Origin: Pedobacter panaciterrae
Lineage (GTDB): Bacteria; Bacteroidota; Bacteroidia; Sphingobacteriales; Sphingobacteriaceae
NCBI RefSeq assembly: GCF_013204795.1
Contig: NZ_JABMKW010000018.1
Span: forward strand, 186,001-250,000
Direction: 5' to 3'
Length of the DNA stretch: 64,000 nt
The notes beneath the pieces were generated by a model. That model saw only the letters and a list, made by a program, of their open reading frames with translations. It did not search any database and was not told where the DNA came from. Each line of letters opens with the position of its first letter. The stretch's first letter is position 1. This document shows, in pieces, positions 1-8,853 of this stretch. A program made the translations under genes and the position numbers.

Positions 1-536
1 ATTGAGATATTCTCATTAATTTTATTTAAAGCAGACCGCCTACCCTTATCTACTCCAACGAAAACTATATCGTAAACGGCCGCAGCGAAAGGGAGTTTTA
101 TCGAATTAAAATAGAAAGTAGTATTATATTTCATGCCATAATGCATGCAGTCATTCTTATCAAATGACCATTTTTCACACAAATCATCAGGTATTTCGGC
201 GGGTTTAATACCTCTAAATACTGGATTCCAATACCAAAATATTATTCTAACGTTGGCTTTTTTTTCTTTAATATATTCAACTGCTTCAAATGGATTTGTA
301 GAAAAAAAAATTACAGTTTCAATATCACTAAGATTACCTTTCCATTCATCAAACCACAAAGATTTAGAAACATTAAGTTTGATCAATATTTTTCTTATGA
401 CTTTTAAAAAAAAGGGAATTTGCTTATAAACAGGATACGCAGGAATTCCTTCCTTAAAGAAAAGGGGCACAAAATAACCAACCGAATTATAAATTAGTAT
501 TGTTTTTGAGGTAGAATGGTTTCTATATTTTTCCAT
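1..536 (-). CDS. Putative glycan-locus protein, partial (C-terminus beyond window)
   Basis: An open frame runs from an ATG at 536 to the window edge with no stop, giving 178 residues (MEKYRNHSTSKTILIYNSVG...). It starts 11 bases after the rmlB stop on the same strand, so it is probably the next gene of the operon. The N-terminal half resembles a Rossmann-like region with a conserved-looking stretch WYWNPVFRG near residue 106. Near residue 158 there is FVGVDKGRR, which reminds me of CgeB/DUF3880-type or LPS-core glycosyltransferase-like proteins. That assignment is only a recollection of motif style. The gene is real by length, codon use and operon position. Its function is unassigned, and a glycosyltransferase is the best guess. 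Confidence 0.6.
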   Translation of the reverse strand, partial: MEKYRNHSTSKTILIYNSVGYFVPLFFKEGIPAYPVYKQIPFFLKVIRKILIKLNVSKSLWFDEWKGNLSDIETVIFFSTNPFEAVEYIKEKKANVRIIFWYWNPVFRGIKPAEIPDDLCEKWSFDKNDCMHYGMKYNTTFYFNSIKLPFAAAVYDIVFVGVDKGRRSALNKINENIS

Positions 537-547
537 CAGGTGAAATC

Positions 548-1603
548 CTATCTCTTGACATATTGGTCTTGGTAATATTTCAAATAACCGCCGCTAGTTA
601 CGTCGTCTAACCAAGCGGTATTCGCTAGATACCAATCAACTGTTTTTTCTAACCCCTCTTCGAATTGAAGACTTGGCACCCAATCTAATTCTTTCTGCAA
701 TTTACTTGAATCAATTGCATATCTTATATCATGTCCTGCTCGATCCTTTACAAAGGAAATTAATTTTTCAGAAGAGCCAGCAACTCGCTTCAATTTCCCA
801 TCCATGATTTTACATAACAAGATAATTAAGTCGATATTCTTCCACTCGTTATGTCCTCCAATATTAAATGTTTCTCCACTCTTACCTTTGTGAAAAATAA
901 CATCAATCGCCCTGGCATGGTCCTCAACCCATAACCAATCTCTAATATTCTCCCCCTTTCCATAAACAGGAACAGATTTGTTATTCAATAAATTATTAAT
1001 AGCAAGAGGAATCAATTTCTCCGGGAAATGATGAGAGCCATAGTTATTCGAGCAGTTTGATATTACCGCATTTATTCCATATGTATCATGATAAGCCCTC
1101 ACAAAATGATCTGAACTCGCTTTTGACGCTGAATAAGGAGAATGTGGATCATATCTCGTTTCTTCTGTAAATAGACCTTCTTCACCTAAAGCACCATAAA
1201 CTTCATCTGTTGAAACGTGATAAAATCGATTCTCATTATAATTACCTACCCAATACTTCTTTGCTGCATTTAAAAGATTTACTGTCCCCAACACATTTGT
1301 CATTACAAATTCTGTAGGATTACTTATAGAGCGGTCGACATGTGATTCTGCTGCTAAATGAATAATATTGTCAGGTTTCTCTTTATTGAAAAATGAATCT
1401 ATAAATTCCACATCCGTTATATCTCCCTTAACAAATCTGTAATTCGGTTGATTTTCAATATCTTTAAGATTAGCCAAGTTACCAGCATAAGTCAATTTGT
1501 CTAAATTTATTATCTGATATTCTGGATAACCACTTACAAATCTCCGAATAACATGTGAACCAATAAATCCTGCTCCACCCGTAACAACTATCTTTTTATT
1601 CAT
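548..1603 (-). CDS. rmlB: dTDP-glucose 4,6-dehydratase
   Basis: RmlB converts dTDP-glucose to dTDP-4-keto-6-deoxyglucose in the cytoplasm, the second step of dTDP-L-rhamnose synthesis. The 351-residue length is normal for the family. It is an extended SDR with the NAD-binding TGGAGFIG at residues 8-15, STDEVYG at 131-137 (the T-D-E catalytic residues of RmlB) and the catalytic Tyr157-x-x-x-Lys161 in YSASK. DKLTYAGNL near residue 35 is a typical RmlB signature. It lies 46 bases downstream of rmlC in the same operon. rmlA and rmlC are adjacent, but no rmlD is next to them; an RmlD-like gene lies at about 19.8 kb. Confidence 0.97.
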   Translation of the reverse strand: MNKKIVVTGGAGFIGSHVIRRFVSGYPEYQIINLDKLTYAGNLANLKDIENQPNYRFVKGDITDVEFIDSFFNKEKPDNIIHLAAESHVDRSISNPTEFVMTNVLGTVNLLNAAKKYWVGNYNENRFYHVSTDEVYGALGEEGLFTEETRYDPHSPYSASKASSDHFVRAYHDTYGINAVISNCSNNYGSHHFPEKLIPLAINNLLNNKSVPVYGKGENIRDWLWVEDHARAIDVIFHKGKSGETFNIGGHNEWKNIDLIILLCKIMDGKLKRVAGSSEKLISFVKDRAGHDIRYAIDSSKLQKELDWVPSLQFEEGLEKTVDWYLANTAWLDDVTSGGYLKYYQDQYVKR

Positions 1604-1649
1604 TTTCTTATTATTTATTGCCCTACATTAGGAGCTATCTAATCAGGTT

Positions 1650-2216
1650 TTAATACTGTTTCACTGTGTAATCAAATTGAGATTCGAGCTCATCAAAGCA
1701 ACGGCTATTCTTGTCCTTTTCTGAAAGCGTAATTTGATCATCAGATAATATCCAATCTATTGCTAGCATCGGATCATTCCATAAAATCGCTCCTTCAGCC
1801 TGTGGATTATAGTAATTGTCACACTTATATTGAAATATAACTTCTTCGGATAATACAACAAAGCCATGAGCAAACCCCCTTGGAACAAAAAACTGAAGTT
1901 TATTTTCCTCATTCAACTCAACTGCAACATGTTTTCCATATGTAGGTGAAGCTTTTCGAATGTCAACCGCTACATCTAAGACTCGACCTTTTATAACCCT
2001 TACTAATTTGGATTGCGCATATGGCGGATTTTGGAAATGAAGCCCCCTTAAAACACCGAAAGAAGATTTAGACTCATTATCTTGAACGAATTTTGTCTCA
2101 ACAACCTTGTTGAACTGATTCTCAGAAAAAGATTCAAAAAAGTAACCTCTACTATCAGAATATATTTTTGGTTCAATGATGACAACATCCTCAATATCTG
2201 TTTCGATTATTTTCAT
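1650..2216 (-). CDS. rmlC: dTDP-4-dehydrorhamnose 3,5-epimerase
   Basis: RmlC epimerises dTDP-4-keto-6-deoxyglucose at C3 and C5. At 188 residues it has the usual cupin length. His60 in VLRGLHFQ is the expected catalytic base, Tyr130 (IFQYKCDNYY) the expected acid, and PRGFAHGF (112-119) is the conserved beta-roll motif. Its ATG overlaps the rmlA stop as ATGA (2213-2216), which indicates translational coupling and fixes the start. Confidence 0.96.
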   Translation of the reverse strand: MKIIETDIEDVVIIEPKIYSDSRGYFFESFSENQFNKVVETKFVQDNESKSSFGVLRGLHFQNPPYAQSKLVRVIKGRVLDVAVDIRKASPTYGKHVAVELNEENKLQFFVPRGFAHGFVVLSEEVIFQYKCDNYYNPQAEGAILWNDPMLAIDWILSDDQITLSEKDKNSRCFDELESQFDYTVKQY

Positions 2217-3091
2217 TTTCTTTCCGCTATTTTAATTAAATATTTGCCGTATTCATTCTTCATCATAGGTTTCGCAAGCTCGAAAAGCTTTTCCTTCGTT
2301 ATCCAATTGTTTTTAAATGCAATTTCCTCCAAGCAGGCAATTTTCAATCCTTGCCTTTTTTCTAATACTTCAACAAACGTTGAAGCTTCCGATAGTGAAT
2401 CATGTGTTCCAGTATCCAACCACGCGAATCCCCTTCCCAATAATTGCACTTTCAACTCATTAAGTTCTAAAAACACTTGGTTTACTGTCGTAATCTCCAA
2501 TTCACCTCTGCTAGAAGGCTTTATCTGCTTTGCAACTTCAATAACCTTGTTTGGAAAAAAGTAAAGCCCAACTACAGCATAATTAGATTTAGGTTTTTCA
2601 GGTTTTTCTTCCAACGAAAGAACATTCCCCTCGGTATCAAATTCAGCAACCCCATATCTATCAGGATCATTCACATAATAGCCAAAAACTGTTGCTTTGT
2701 TCCTCAATACAACATTATCAACGGCCTCGTTTAATGTTCTAGAAAAATTATGTCCATAAAAAATATTATCTCCTAATATTAAACAAACAGAATCATCTCC
2801 AATAAATTTCTCTCCAATAATGAAAGCTTGTGCAAGACCATCAGGAGTCGGTTGTTCTGCATACTCAAAATTTACACCAAAATCCGATCCATCACCCAAT
2901 AAACGTTTGAATCCAGGCAGATCCTGAGGAGTAGAGATAATCAGTATTTCACGTATTCCAGCCAACATTAAAACCGAAATCGGATAAAAAATCATTGGCT
3001 TATCATAGATTGGTAGCAGCTGCTTTGAGATTCCTTTTGTTATTGGATATAATCTAGTTCCAGAACCTCCTGCTAATACAATGCCCTTCAT
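2213..3091 (-). CDS. rmlA: Glucose-1-phosphate thymidylyltransferase
   Basis: RmlA makes dTDP-glucose from glucose-1-phosphate and dTTP, the entry step of the dTDP-rhamnose pathway. It has the nucleotidyltransferase signature GGSGTRLYP at residues 8-16, the metal-binding LGDN at 106-109, and EEKPEKPKSNYAVVGLYF in the sugar-binding region. At 292 residues it is the usual short RmlA length. It follows the UDP-sugar dehydrogenase gene by 24 bases and overlaps rmlC by four. Confidence 0.97.
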   Translation of the reverse strand: MKGIVLAGGSGTRLYPITKGISKQLLPIYDKPMIFYPISVLMLAGIREILIISTPQDLPGFKRLLGDGSDFGVNFEYAEQPTPDGLAQAFIIGEKFIGDDSVCLILGDNIFYGHNFSRTLNEAVDNVVLRNKATVFGYYVNDPDRYGVAEFDTEGNVLSLEEKPEKPKSNYAVVGLYFFPNKVIEVAKQIKPSSRGELEITTVNQVFLELNELKVQLLGRGFAWLDTGTHDSLSEASTFVEVLEKRQGLKIACLEEIAFKNNWITKEKLFELAKPMMKNEYGKYLIKIAERK

Positions 3092-3115
3092 AATTAAATT
3101 ATTTATTAATATTGA

Positions 3116-4402
3116 CTACAATCTGCCATCAGCCTGGCTAAGAATTCCCTTTACATCATAAATAATCCTATTTGTTTTGCAAAGACTGTCTAAATCCAGC
3201 GAAGCGAACTCAGAATGGGAAACAGCCAAAATTACTGCGTCGAAATCTCTCTCCCCATTTAATACATTTATGCAGTCCCATCCATATTCATGTTTAACAT
3301 CTGATGGCTTTGCCCAAGGATCGAATATTGTTATATCTGTATCATAATCCTTTAATGTATTTAATACATCAACAGCTTTCGTATTTCTGACGTCTGGGCA
3401 ATTTTCTTTGAAGGTTATTCCTAGCATCAGAATCTTTGCTCCTTTCACCGCAATATCTCTCTTCACCATCAATTTTACGACTTCATGAGCCACATACTCT
3501 CCCATCCCGTCATTTAATCTTCTTCCTGCTAAAATGATCTCTGGATGATAACCATGTTCTTGAGCCTTTTGAGCCAGATAGTATGGATCTACACCGATGC
3601 AGTGTCCACCGACTAAACCTGGTTTAAATGGCAAAAAATTCCACTTGGTACTTGCAGCTTCAAGAACTGCATGAGTATCAATATTTAGCTTATTAAAGAT
3701 CTTGGCTAATTCATTTACAAAAGCTATGTTAATATCACGTTGAGAGTTTTCAATTACTTTTGCGGCTTCAGCTACCTTTATTGAAGGGGCCAAATGGGTG
3801 CCTGCTATAATTACGGATTTATAAAGATCATCAACCTTTTTGCCTATTTCAGGAGTCGAGCCAGAGGTAACTTTTAGTATCTTCTCTACAGTATGTTCCT
3901 TATCTCCCGGATTTATACGCTCAGGTGAGTATCCTGCAAAAAAATCTTTATTAAAAATCAAGCCTGAAACCCGTTCTAGCACCGGAACACATTCTTCTTC
4001 AGTAACTCCCGGATATACTGTTGATTCATAAATAACTATATCTCCGGCTTTTAAAACTTTTCCGACTGTTTCACTTGATTTATACAATGGTGTGAGGTCC
4101 GGTCTATTATTTTTATCAACAGGAGTTGGAACGGTTATAACATAAACATTACAACCTTTAATATCATCTAAATTTGATGAACAGAATAATCCATTAGAAA
4201 AAGATGGCTTGGCAACTAGAACTGATTTCAAAACTTCACTCGAAACTTCAAGGGTATTATCAATTCCAGAATTTAATTCTTCAATTCTAGCTTGATTGAT
4301 ATCAAACCCAATTACTGGATATTTTGTTGCAAATAAACGAGCCAAAGGTAGACCCACATAGCCAAGGCCAATTACTGCGATTTTAATTTGTGAGGATGAC
4401 AT
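3116..4402 (-). CDS. tviB: UDP-N-acetylhexosamine 6-dehydrogenase (TviB/WbpO-like)
   Basis: This nucleotide-sugar dehydrogenase is expected to oxidise C6 of a UDP-HexNAc to the uronic acid in two NAD-dependent steps. It has the Rossmann GLGYVG at residues 12-17, ESTVYPGVTEE near 126, and the catalytic Cys268 in GLVGGHCIGVDPYY. The C-terminal UDP-binding domain is complete and the 428-residue length is standard. The sequence style (VIGLGYVGLPLA, Cys in GGHCIGVDPYYL) fits the TviB/WbpO branch (UDP-GlcNAc or UDP-GalNAc dehydrogenase) rather than UDP-glucose dehydrogenase. The C4-epimerase immediately upstream supports UDP-GalNAcA as product. The exact substrate is inferred. Confidence 0.88.
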   Translation of the reverse strand: MSSSQIKIAVIGLGYVGLPLARLFATKYPVIGFDINQARIEELNSGIDNTLEVSSEVLKSVLVAKPSFSNGLFCSSNLDDIKGCNVYVITVPTPVDKNNRPDLTPLYKSSETVGKVLKAGDIVIYESTVYPGVTEEECVPVLERVSGLIFNKDFFAGYSPERINPGDKEHTVEKILKVTSGSTPEIGKKVDDLYKSVIIAGTHLAPSIKVAEAAKVIENSQRDINIAFVNELAKIFNKLNIDTHAVLEAASTKWNFLPFKPGLVGGHCIGVDPYYLAQKAQEHGYHPEIILAGRRLNDGMGEYVAHEVVKLMVKRDIAVKGAKILMLGITFKENCPDVRNTKAVDVLNTLKDYDTDITIFDPWAKPSDVKHEYGWDCINVLNGERDFDAVILAVSHSEFASLDLDSLCKTNRIIYDVKGILSQADGRL

Positions 4403-4448
4403 ATGATATTCTATAAATAAAATGTAAGGTGTAAATGAGATTGAGTAA

Positions 4449-5429
4449 TTATTTTAAGTTATTCCAGTACCAAAGAACCGCTTCTTTCAAGCCATCCTTT
4501 ATTTTATGTGTTGGTTTATAATTTAAGATACTTTCTGCCTTTTCTATGCTTGCTAATGAATGAGGGATATCGCCTTGGCGATTAGGTCCGTAAACCACGT
4601 TCACATCAGCGATTTTAGAGTCATATCTCACTAAAAATTCCTTTATATAACCAGTTAATTCATTTAGGGTTGTCCGATCGCCTACTGCAGTATTATATAC
4701 TGTGTTTATAGCCTCAGAATTTTCTGTAAGCATCGCGAGTTCATTCATCTGAATTACATTGTCAATGTAAGTAAAGTCACGTGAGTAATCGCCAGTTCCA
4801 TTAATTACAGGACTTTCATAATTCATAAATTGCATAGTGAATTTCGGAATTACTGCTGCATAGGCACCTTTAGGGTCTTGATGACGACCAAACACGTTAA
4901 AGTAACGAAGTCCAATTGTTTCTAGTCCGTAGGTTTTACTAAAAATATCGGCATATAATTCATTCACAAATTTAGTGATTGCATAAGGAGATAAAGGTTT
5001 GCCGATCTTGTCTTCTACCTTTGGCAGAGCTTCAGAATCTCCATAAGTAGAGGAACTTGCAGCATAAACAAATCGCTTAACATTAGAATCTCTAGCTGCA
5101 ACTAACATGTTTAAGAATCCTGATACATTAACCTCATTGGAGGTAATTGGGTCATTAATTGATCTAGGAACCGAACCCAATGCTGCTTCATGCAAAACAT
5201 AATCCACGCCATTTGTTGCACTAATACAATTTTCCAAACTACGAATATCACCTTCAATTAATTGAAAATTGGCATTCTCTAGGAATGGCTCAATATTATG
5301 TCTATGTCCAGTAGAGAAATTATCTAGAACACGTACTTTGTATCCCTTTTTTAGGAAATATTCACACAAATTAGACCCAATGAAGCCTGCGCCCCCTGTA
5401 ATCAAAATTGTTTTTAAACTATTGCTCAT
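4449..5429 (-). CDS. tviC: UDP-GlcNAc C4-epimerase (TviC/WbpP-like SDR)
   Basis: This extended SDR of 326 residues has TGGAGFIG (11-18), a Ser-rich AASSSTYG catalytic segment (124-130) and Tyr149-x-x-x-Lys153. HEAALGSVPRSI near residue 80 and RYFNVFGRHQDP are hallmarks of the WbpP/TviC group, which interconverts UDP-GlcNAc/UDP-GalNAc or their uronic acids. It sits 46 bases upstream of the dehydrogenase and just after the tyrosine kinase, so the pair likely feeds one HexNAcA residue into the region A polymer. Confidence 0.88.
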   Translation of the reverse strand: MSNSLKTILITGGAGFIGSNLCEYFLKKGYKVRVLDNFSTGHRHNIEPFLENANFQLIEGDIRSLENCISATNGVDYVLHEAALGSVPRSINDPITSNEVNVSGFLNMLVAARDSNVKRFVYAASSSTYGDSEALPKVEDKIGKPLSPYAITKFVNELYADIFSKTYGLETIGLRYFNVFGRHQDPKGAYAAVIPKFTMQFMNYESPVINGTGDYSRDFTYIDNVIQMNELAMLTENSEAINTVYNTAVGDRTTLNELTGYIKEFLVRYDSKIADVNVVYGPNRQGDIPHSLASIEKAESILNYKPTHKIKDGLKEAVLWYWNNLK

Positions 5430-5460
5430 TATTTATTGATCAATTATAAATCGTTATATG

Positions 5461-7857
5461 TTAAAACCGTTTTAATAAATCTTTCAGAACTGCAGATAAG
5501 CCCTTTTTCTCATGTTTTACATCATCTGAATAGTAACCGTAGCCATAACCATAACCGTAGCCATAACCGTAACCATATTGGCCGCCCAATTGGATTCCGT
5601 TCAAAATAACATTTAGTTTAGGGAATTTCAGTCCTCGATATAATTCATCTAGGTTTTTGATCTGCTCTTTGAATGTTACATCTTGACGAACAAGATATAT
5701 AGTTGCATCGGCCAATCTAGCAAGAATTTGAGCGTCAGTCACTAACCCTACTGGTGGGGTATCAATTAAAACTTCATCGAAATTTTCCTTTAAATAGTTT
5801 ACTAAAACTTCAATTTCAGGTTGAATAAGCAATTCAGAAGGATTAGGAGGTATAGGCCCAGATCCTATGACATATAAGTTACCACTTTCTGATGCAGGTT
5901 GTATTATCTCTTGAACTGTAGCTTTACCTATTAAATAATTACTTAACCCTACTTTATTTTCTAACGCCAGGTATTTACTTACTTTAGGTTTACGTAAGTC
6001 CAATTCTAGTAATACAGTCTTTTTTCCGCTTATTGCTAATGCCGTTGCAATATTACTGGAAACAAAACTTTTTCCTTCTCCAGACATACTGGATGTAAGT
6101 AGAGTAACATTGCCCTTACCTGGCACCTTTTTACCATGCAGAAACTGCATATTAGTACGAATGGACCGAAACTGCTCGGCAATAGCCTTCCTACTATTTA
6201 CATGAACTACAATTGGATCTGTACTTTCATTATAAAAAATCTCTCCAAGTATCGGGGTAGAAGTTAAATTAGATATATCAGATGAACTTTCTATTCTGTT
6301 ATTAAGCAGTTCCTTTAAATAAATATAACTAACAGGTAACATTATACCAGCTACTAGGCTAAGTAAATAAACAAATATTCTCTTTGGTTTAACGGGATAT
6401 TTAGATGAGAAAGCTGAGTCCACAATCCTACTATCGGCAACAGCTGATGCATAAGACAAAGCCGCTTCTTCTTTCTTTTGTAATAAATAAAGGTATAGCG
6501 TCTCTTTAATACTTTGTTGTCTTTTAATACTAATTAATTGTCTCTCTTGTCCGGGAATTTTCTTGATAGAACCTTGAAACTGAGAATCGTTACCTTGAAG
6601 CTCTTTCTTTGTATTATTTAAAGATTTAGATATATTTTCTATATTAGATTTGATTCCTGCTCTCGTGGTTTCAATCTGCTTTATTAGGGGCACCACGAGT
6701 GGGTTTCCTTCAGTTGTAGTAGATAGTAATTGATCACGTTGAAGTTGCAATTCGCTTAATTTCGTTATCTGTCCTAACAAAACAGGATCATTTATTCCAA
6801 GAGTACTAGGGAGTTTTTCCTGCATTGAATTTGAATTCACGTAGCGATTAACATCATTAATAACACTTATCTGTAAATTAATCTCATTTAACTTTGCGTC
6901 ATTAGCTTTAACATTCTCCAAATAGAGATTAGCTTCTGAACTTATATCAGTAAGGCCAAGATTACTTTTAAAACCTTCCACATCTTTTTCAACATCAGTC
7001 AACTCTCCACTAATGAGCTTTAATCGCTCATCTATAAATTGAATAGTACTTTGTGTTGTTCTATTTTTATCAGCTAGAGCAGCTTCATTGTAAACTTGAA
7101 CTAAGGTGTTTAAAATGTCTTTCCCGCGCTGAGGAACTGTGGTTTGGAATGAAAGGCTTAAAACTGTGGATTGTTTGGTCGATAAGTTCACGTTTAGTTG
7201 TTCTAAACATTGATCAACGGTTGATTGCGGGTCGCTTATCGTAATATTAAGCGCCTTATCCTTCCACTTACTAAAGCGCGGATTACGATCGATCTTATAT
7301 ACTCCTAAAATATTCCTTTGAAGTACATTGAGCATCCCTTTAACTTTCGTGCCTGTTTCTTTATCTTCAATTAAGTAGGTATTCGCCGACGGAAAGCTTA
7401 ACGACAAGCTTTTATCATACCAAGCGCTATCAATCTGAACAACGCCAATATTAACGGGCTTAGTAAAGTAAATATCTGAATTAATTACTCGACCTTCAGC
7501 TCTAAATGTAATCATCAGGTTTAACCGGTCGACAACCTTACGCATTAGAGCCTTAGATTTTAAAATTTCGATTTCATTATCAACTACCTTTGAACTCCCA
7601 AATATGTCAAGTTCATTCAGCAAATCACCTCCAGGTGTAGCTCCCTTCTTTTCATCTTTAATTAACAGAGTACTATTTACTGCGTAAACTTCTTCTGTAT
7701 ATCTTAAGTAAAACAAAGCCAATACAACGCAGAGTATTATTCCAACCGCGAAAACTGGCCAATGGTATATATATTTAGCTATAAGCTCTTTAATATTAAT
7801 AGGTCTATCAACTCCCTCTATTCTAGAGTCGGACCTATATTCTTCGGTGTTAGCCAT
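5461..7857 (-). CDS. wzc: Polysaccharide co-polymerase / BY-kinase (Wzc-like)
   Basis: This inner-membrane protein controls chain length and export through cyclic tyrosine phosphorylation. The 798 residues comprise a Wzz domain with a first membrane helix at about 34-52, a long periplasmic coiled-coil region, a second helix at about 485-508, and a cytoplasmic CpsD/CapB-type ATPase. The ATPase has Walker A SGEGKS (about 592), Walker A' LELDLRKPK and Walker B DEVLIDTPP. The C-terminus holds an alternating Gly-Tyr tract (about residues 759-774) followed by YYSDD, which is the autophosphorylation tail. It follows the export lipoprotein by 13 bases. The cognate phosphatase is divergent at 8854. 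Confidence 0.95.
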   Translation of the reverse strand: MANTEEYRSDSRIEGVDRPINIKELIAKYIYHWPVFAVGIILCVVLALFYLRYTEEVYAVNSTLLIKDEKKGATPGGDLLNELDIFGSSKVVDNEIEILKSKALMRKVVDRLNLMITFRAEGRVINSDIYFTKPVNIGVVQIDSAWYDKSLSLSFPSANTYLIEDKETGTKVKGMLNVLQRNILGVYKIDRNPRFSKWKDKALNITISDPQSTVDQCLEQLNVNLSTKQSTVLSLSFQTTVPQRGKDILNTLVQVYNEAALADKNRTTQSTIQFIDERLKLISGELTDVEKDVEGFKSNLGLTDISSEANLYLENVKANDAKLNEINLQISVINDVNRYVNSNSMQEKLPSTLGINDPVLLGQITKLSELQLQRDQLLSTTTEGNPLVVPLIKQIETTRAGIKSNIENISKSLNNTKKELQGNDSQFQGSIKKIPGQERQLISIKRQQSIKETLYLYLLQKKEEAALSYASAVADSRIVDSAFSSKYPVKPKRIFVYLLSLVAGIMLPVSYIYLKELLNNRIESSSDISNLTSTPILGEIFYNESTDPIVVHVNSRKAIAEQFRSIRTNMQFLHGKKVPGKGNVTLLTSSMSGEGKSFVSSNIATALAISGKKTVLLELDLRKPKVSKYLALENKVGLSNYLIGKATVQEIIQPASESGNLYVIGSGPIPPNPSELLIQPEIEVLVNYLKENFDEVLIDTPPVGLVTDAQILARLADATIYLVRQDVTFKEQIKNLDELYRGLKFPKLNVILNGIQLGGQYGYGYGYGYGYGYGYYSDDVKHEKKGLSAVLKDLLKRF
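5528..5580 (-). repeat. Gly-Tyr codon microsatellite in the kinase tail
   Basis: Within the wzc 3' end, hexamer-like units of the type GGTTAC/GGCTAT repeat about eight times and encode alternating Gly and Tyr. The units vary at synonymous positions, so the tract is degenerate at DNA level but uniform at protein level. Tyr clusters are normal in BY-kinase tails, but strict GY alternation is less common. In-frame slippage could change the number of phosphorylatable tyrosines. Confidence 0.75.
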
Positions 7858-7870
7858 TATTAAAACAATT

Positions 7871-8647
7871 TTAAAAACGAGAAATTATTAATGCGATTAC
7901 AGAAAGAGCTGAAAGTACAATACTTACATTCCTGTAACTGGAATCTACACTTGCATATTTTGCATTTCCTGGTTGGATGTATAGTACATCATTATTTTGC
8001 AAATAATAATAGGGGGAATTGAACAATTCCTTGCTTTGCATATCTAACCTGATATATTGTCTCTTCCCATCCGTTTCCCTAATTAACAGAACATTGTTTC
8101 TTGTAGCTGTAATAGTTAAATCTCCAGCCATACTTAAAGCTTCAGAAACGTTGACTCTCTCATTACTAACAGGATAAACTCCAGGCTTAGCAACATCGCC
8201 AAGCACGGAGACTCTGAAATTCACAAGCCGAATACTGACAACAGGTTCTTTCAGATATGTTATTAATTTTCCCTGTATTAATTCTCTTGCAGCAGTTGTG
8301 GTGAGTCCTTCAACTTGTACAGCACCTATTAAAGGTAGTTGAATGGCTCCTTTTTCATCGACCATAAAGCCATTCGCTGTAATAGCAGGATTAATATTTG
8401 TAGCTACATTTCCTTGGATGGAACTTGTTGTCCCCATATTAAATATAGCAGAAGCTTCCGGATTTAAACTACTTACGGTGATGGCTAAAATATCATTTTT
8501 TTGAATCTTCAAAATAGTTTGATTCTTTATCTGTTCTTGGATCAGAGAATCCTGAGGTAAATCAGTAAAGTATGGTACCGTTTTATATTTCACACCACAT
8601 GAACTCATAAAGAACACTGCGACAATTAAATAAAAGAATTTTCTCAT
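7871..8647 (-). CDS. wza: Polysaccharide export outer-membrane lipoprotein (Wza-like)
   Basis: This is the secretion channel partner of the downstream kinase. The ATG at 8647 gives MRKFFYLIVAVFFMSSCG, a lipoprotein signal with Cys17 as the lipidated residue. An in-frame GTG at 8662 adds five residues but lies only about ten bases after the predicted transcription start, so I prefer the ATG. A Poly_export domain (KIQKNDILAITVSSLNPE) is followed by SLBB-type repeats (VEGLTTTAARELIQG; VLGDVAKPGVYPV). A C-terminal hydrophobic helix (VSIVLSALSVIALIISRF) may span the outer membrane as in Wza. It is the first gene of the minus-strand operon. Confidence 0.92.
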   Translation of the reverse strand: MRKFFYLIVAVFFMSSCGVKYKTVPYFTDLPQDSLIQEQIKNQTILKIQKNDILAITVSSLNPEASAIFNMGTTSSIQGNVATNINPAITANGFMVDEKGAIQLPLIGAVQVEGLTTTAARELIQGKLITYLKEPVVSIRLVNFRVSVLGDVAKPGVYPVSNERVNVSEALSMAGDLTITATRNNVLLIRETDGKRQYIRLDMQSKELFNSPYYYLQNNDVLYIQPGNAKYASVDSSYRNVSIVLSALSVIALIISRF

Positions 8648-8678
8648 AGGCTTGAATAGCACAATTTTATAAATTTTT

Positions 8679-8686
8679 CAAAGATA
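8679..8686 (-). promoter_or_regulatory. Candidate Bacteroidota -7 box for the wza-wzc-rml operon
   Basis: The minus strand reads TATCTTTG, a full match to the Bacteroidota -7 consensus TAnnTTTG. It lies 32 bases before the preferred ATG of the export lipoprotein. No clear -33 TTTG is visible at the expected spacing, so this is a half-supported promoter. Confidence 0.4.
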
Positions 8687-8853
8687 ACACTTAAGTTTTA
8701 CTCCTCTATGATAAATAATCATTAATTAAGAGTCCAATACTGTACAGATTATCCCTGTTGACAATTCAAAGCCCCATTCACAAAATCCATACCATAAAGT
8801 TTTAAATTTTATACTTAGCTTCGTATTGATTAATTATAATAAAAAAAGATTCC

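Noticed and set aside
145..429. Plus-strand open frame of 94 codons at the left edge
   Set aside because: It lies antisense to the better minus-strand frame (536 to 1), which continues the rml operon and has a protein-like composition.
2082..2564. Plus-strand frame of 160 codons over rmlC/rmlA
   Set aside because: It spans the junction of two unmistakable genes on the opposite strand and has no recognisable protein features.
5528..5580. Hexamer repeat considered as a CRISPR-like or non-coding repeat
   Set aside because: Units are too short and contiguous with no spacers, and the tract is in frame within the kinase C-terminus.
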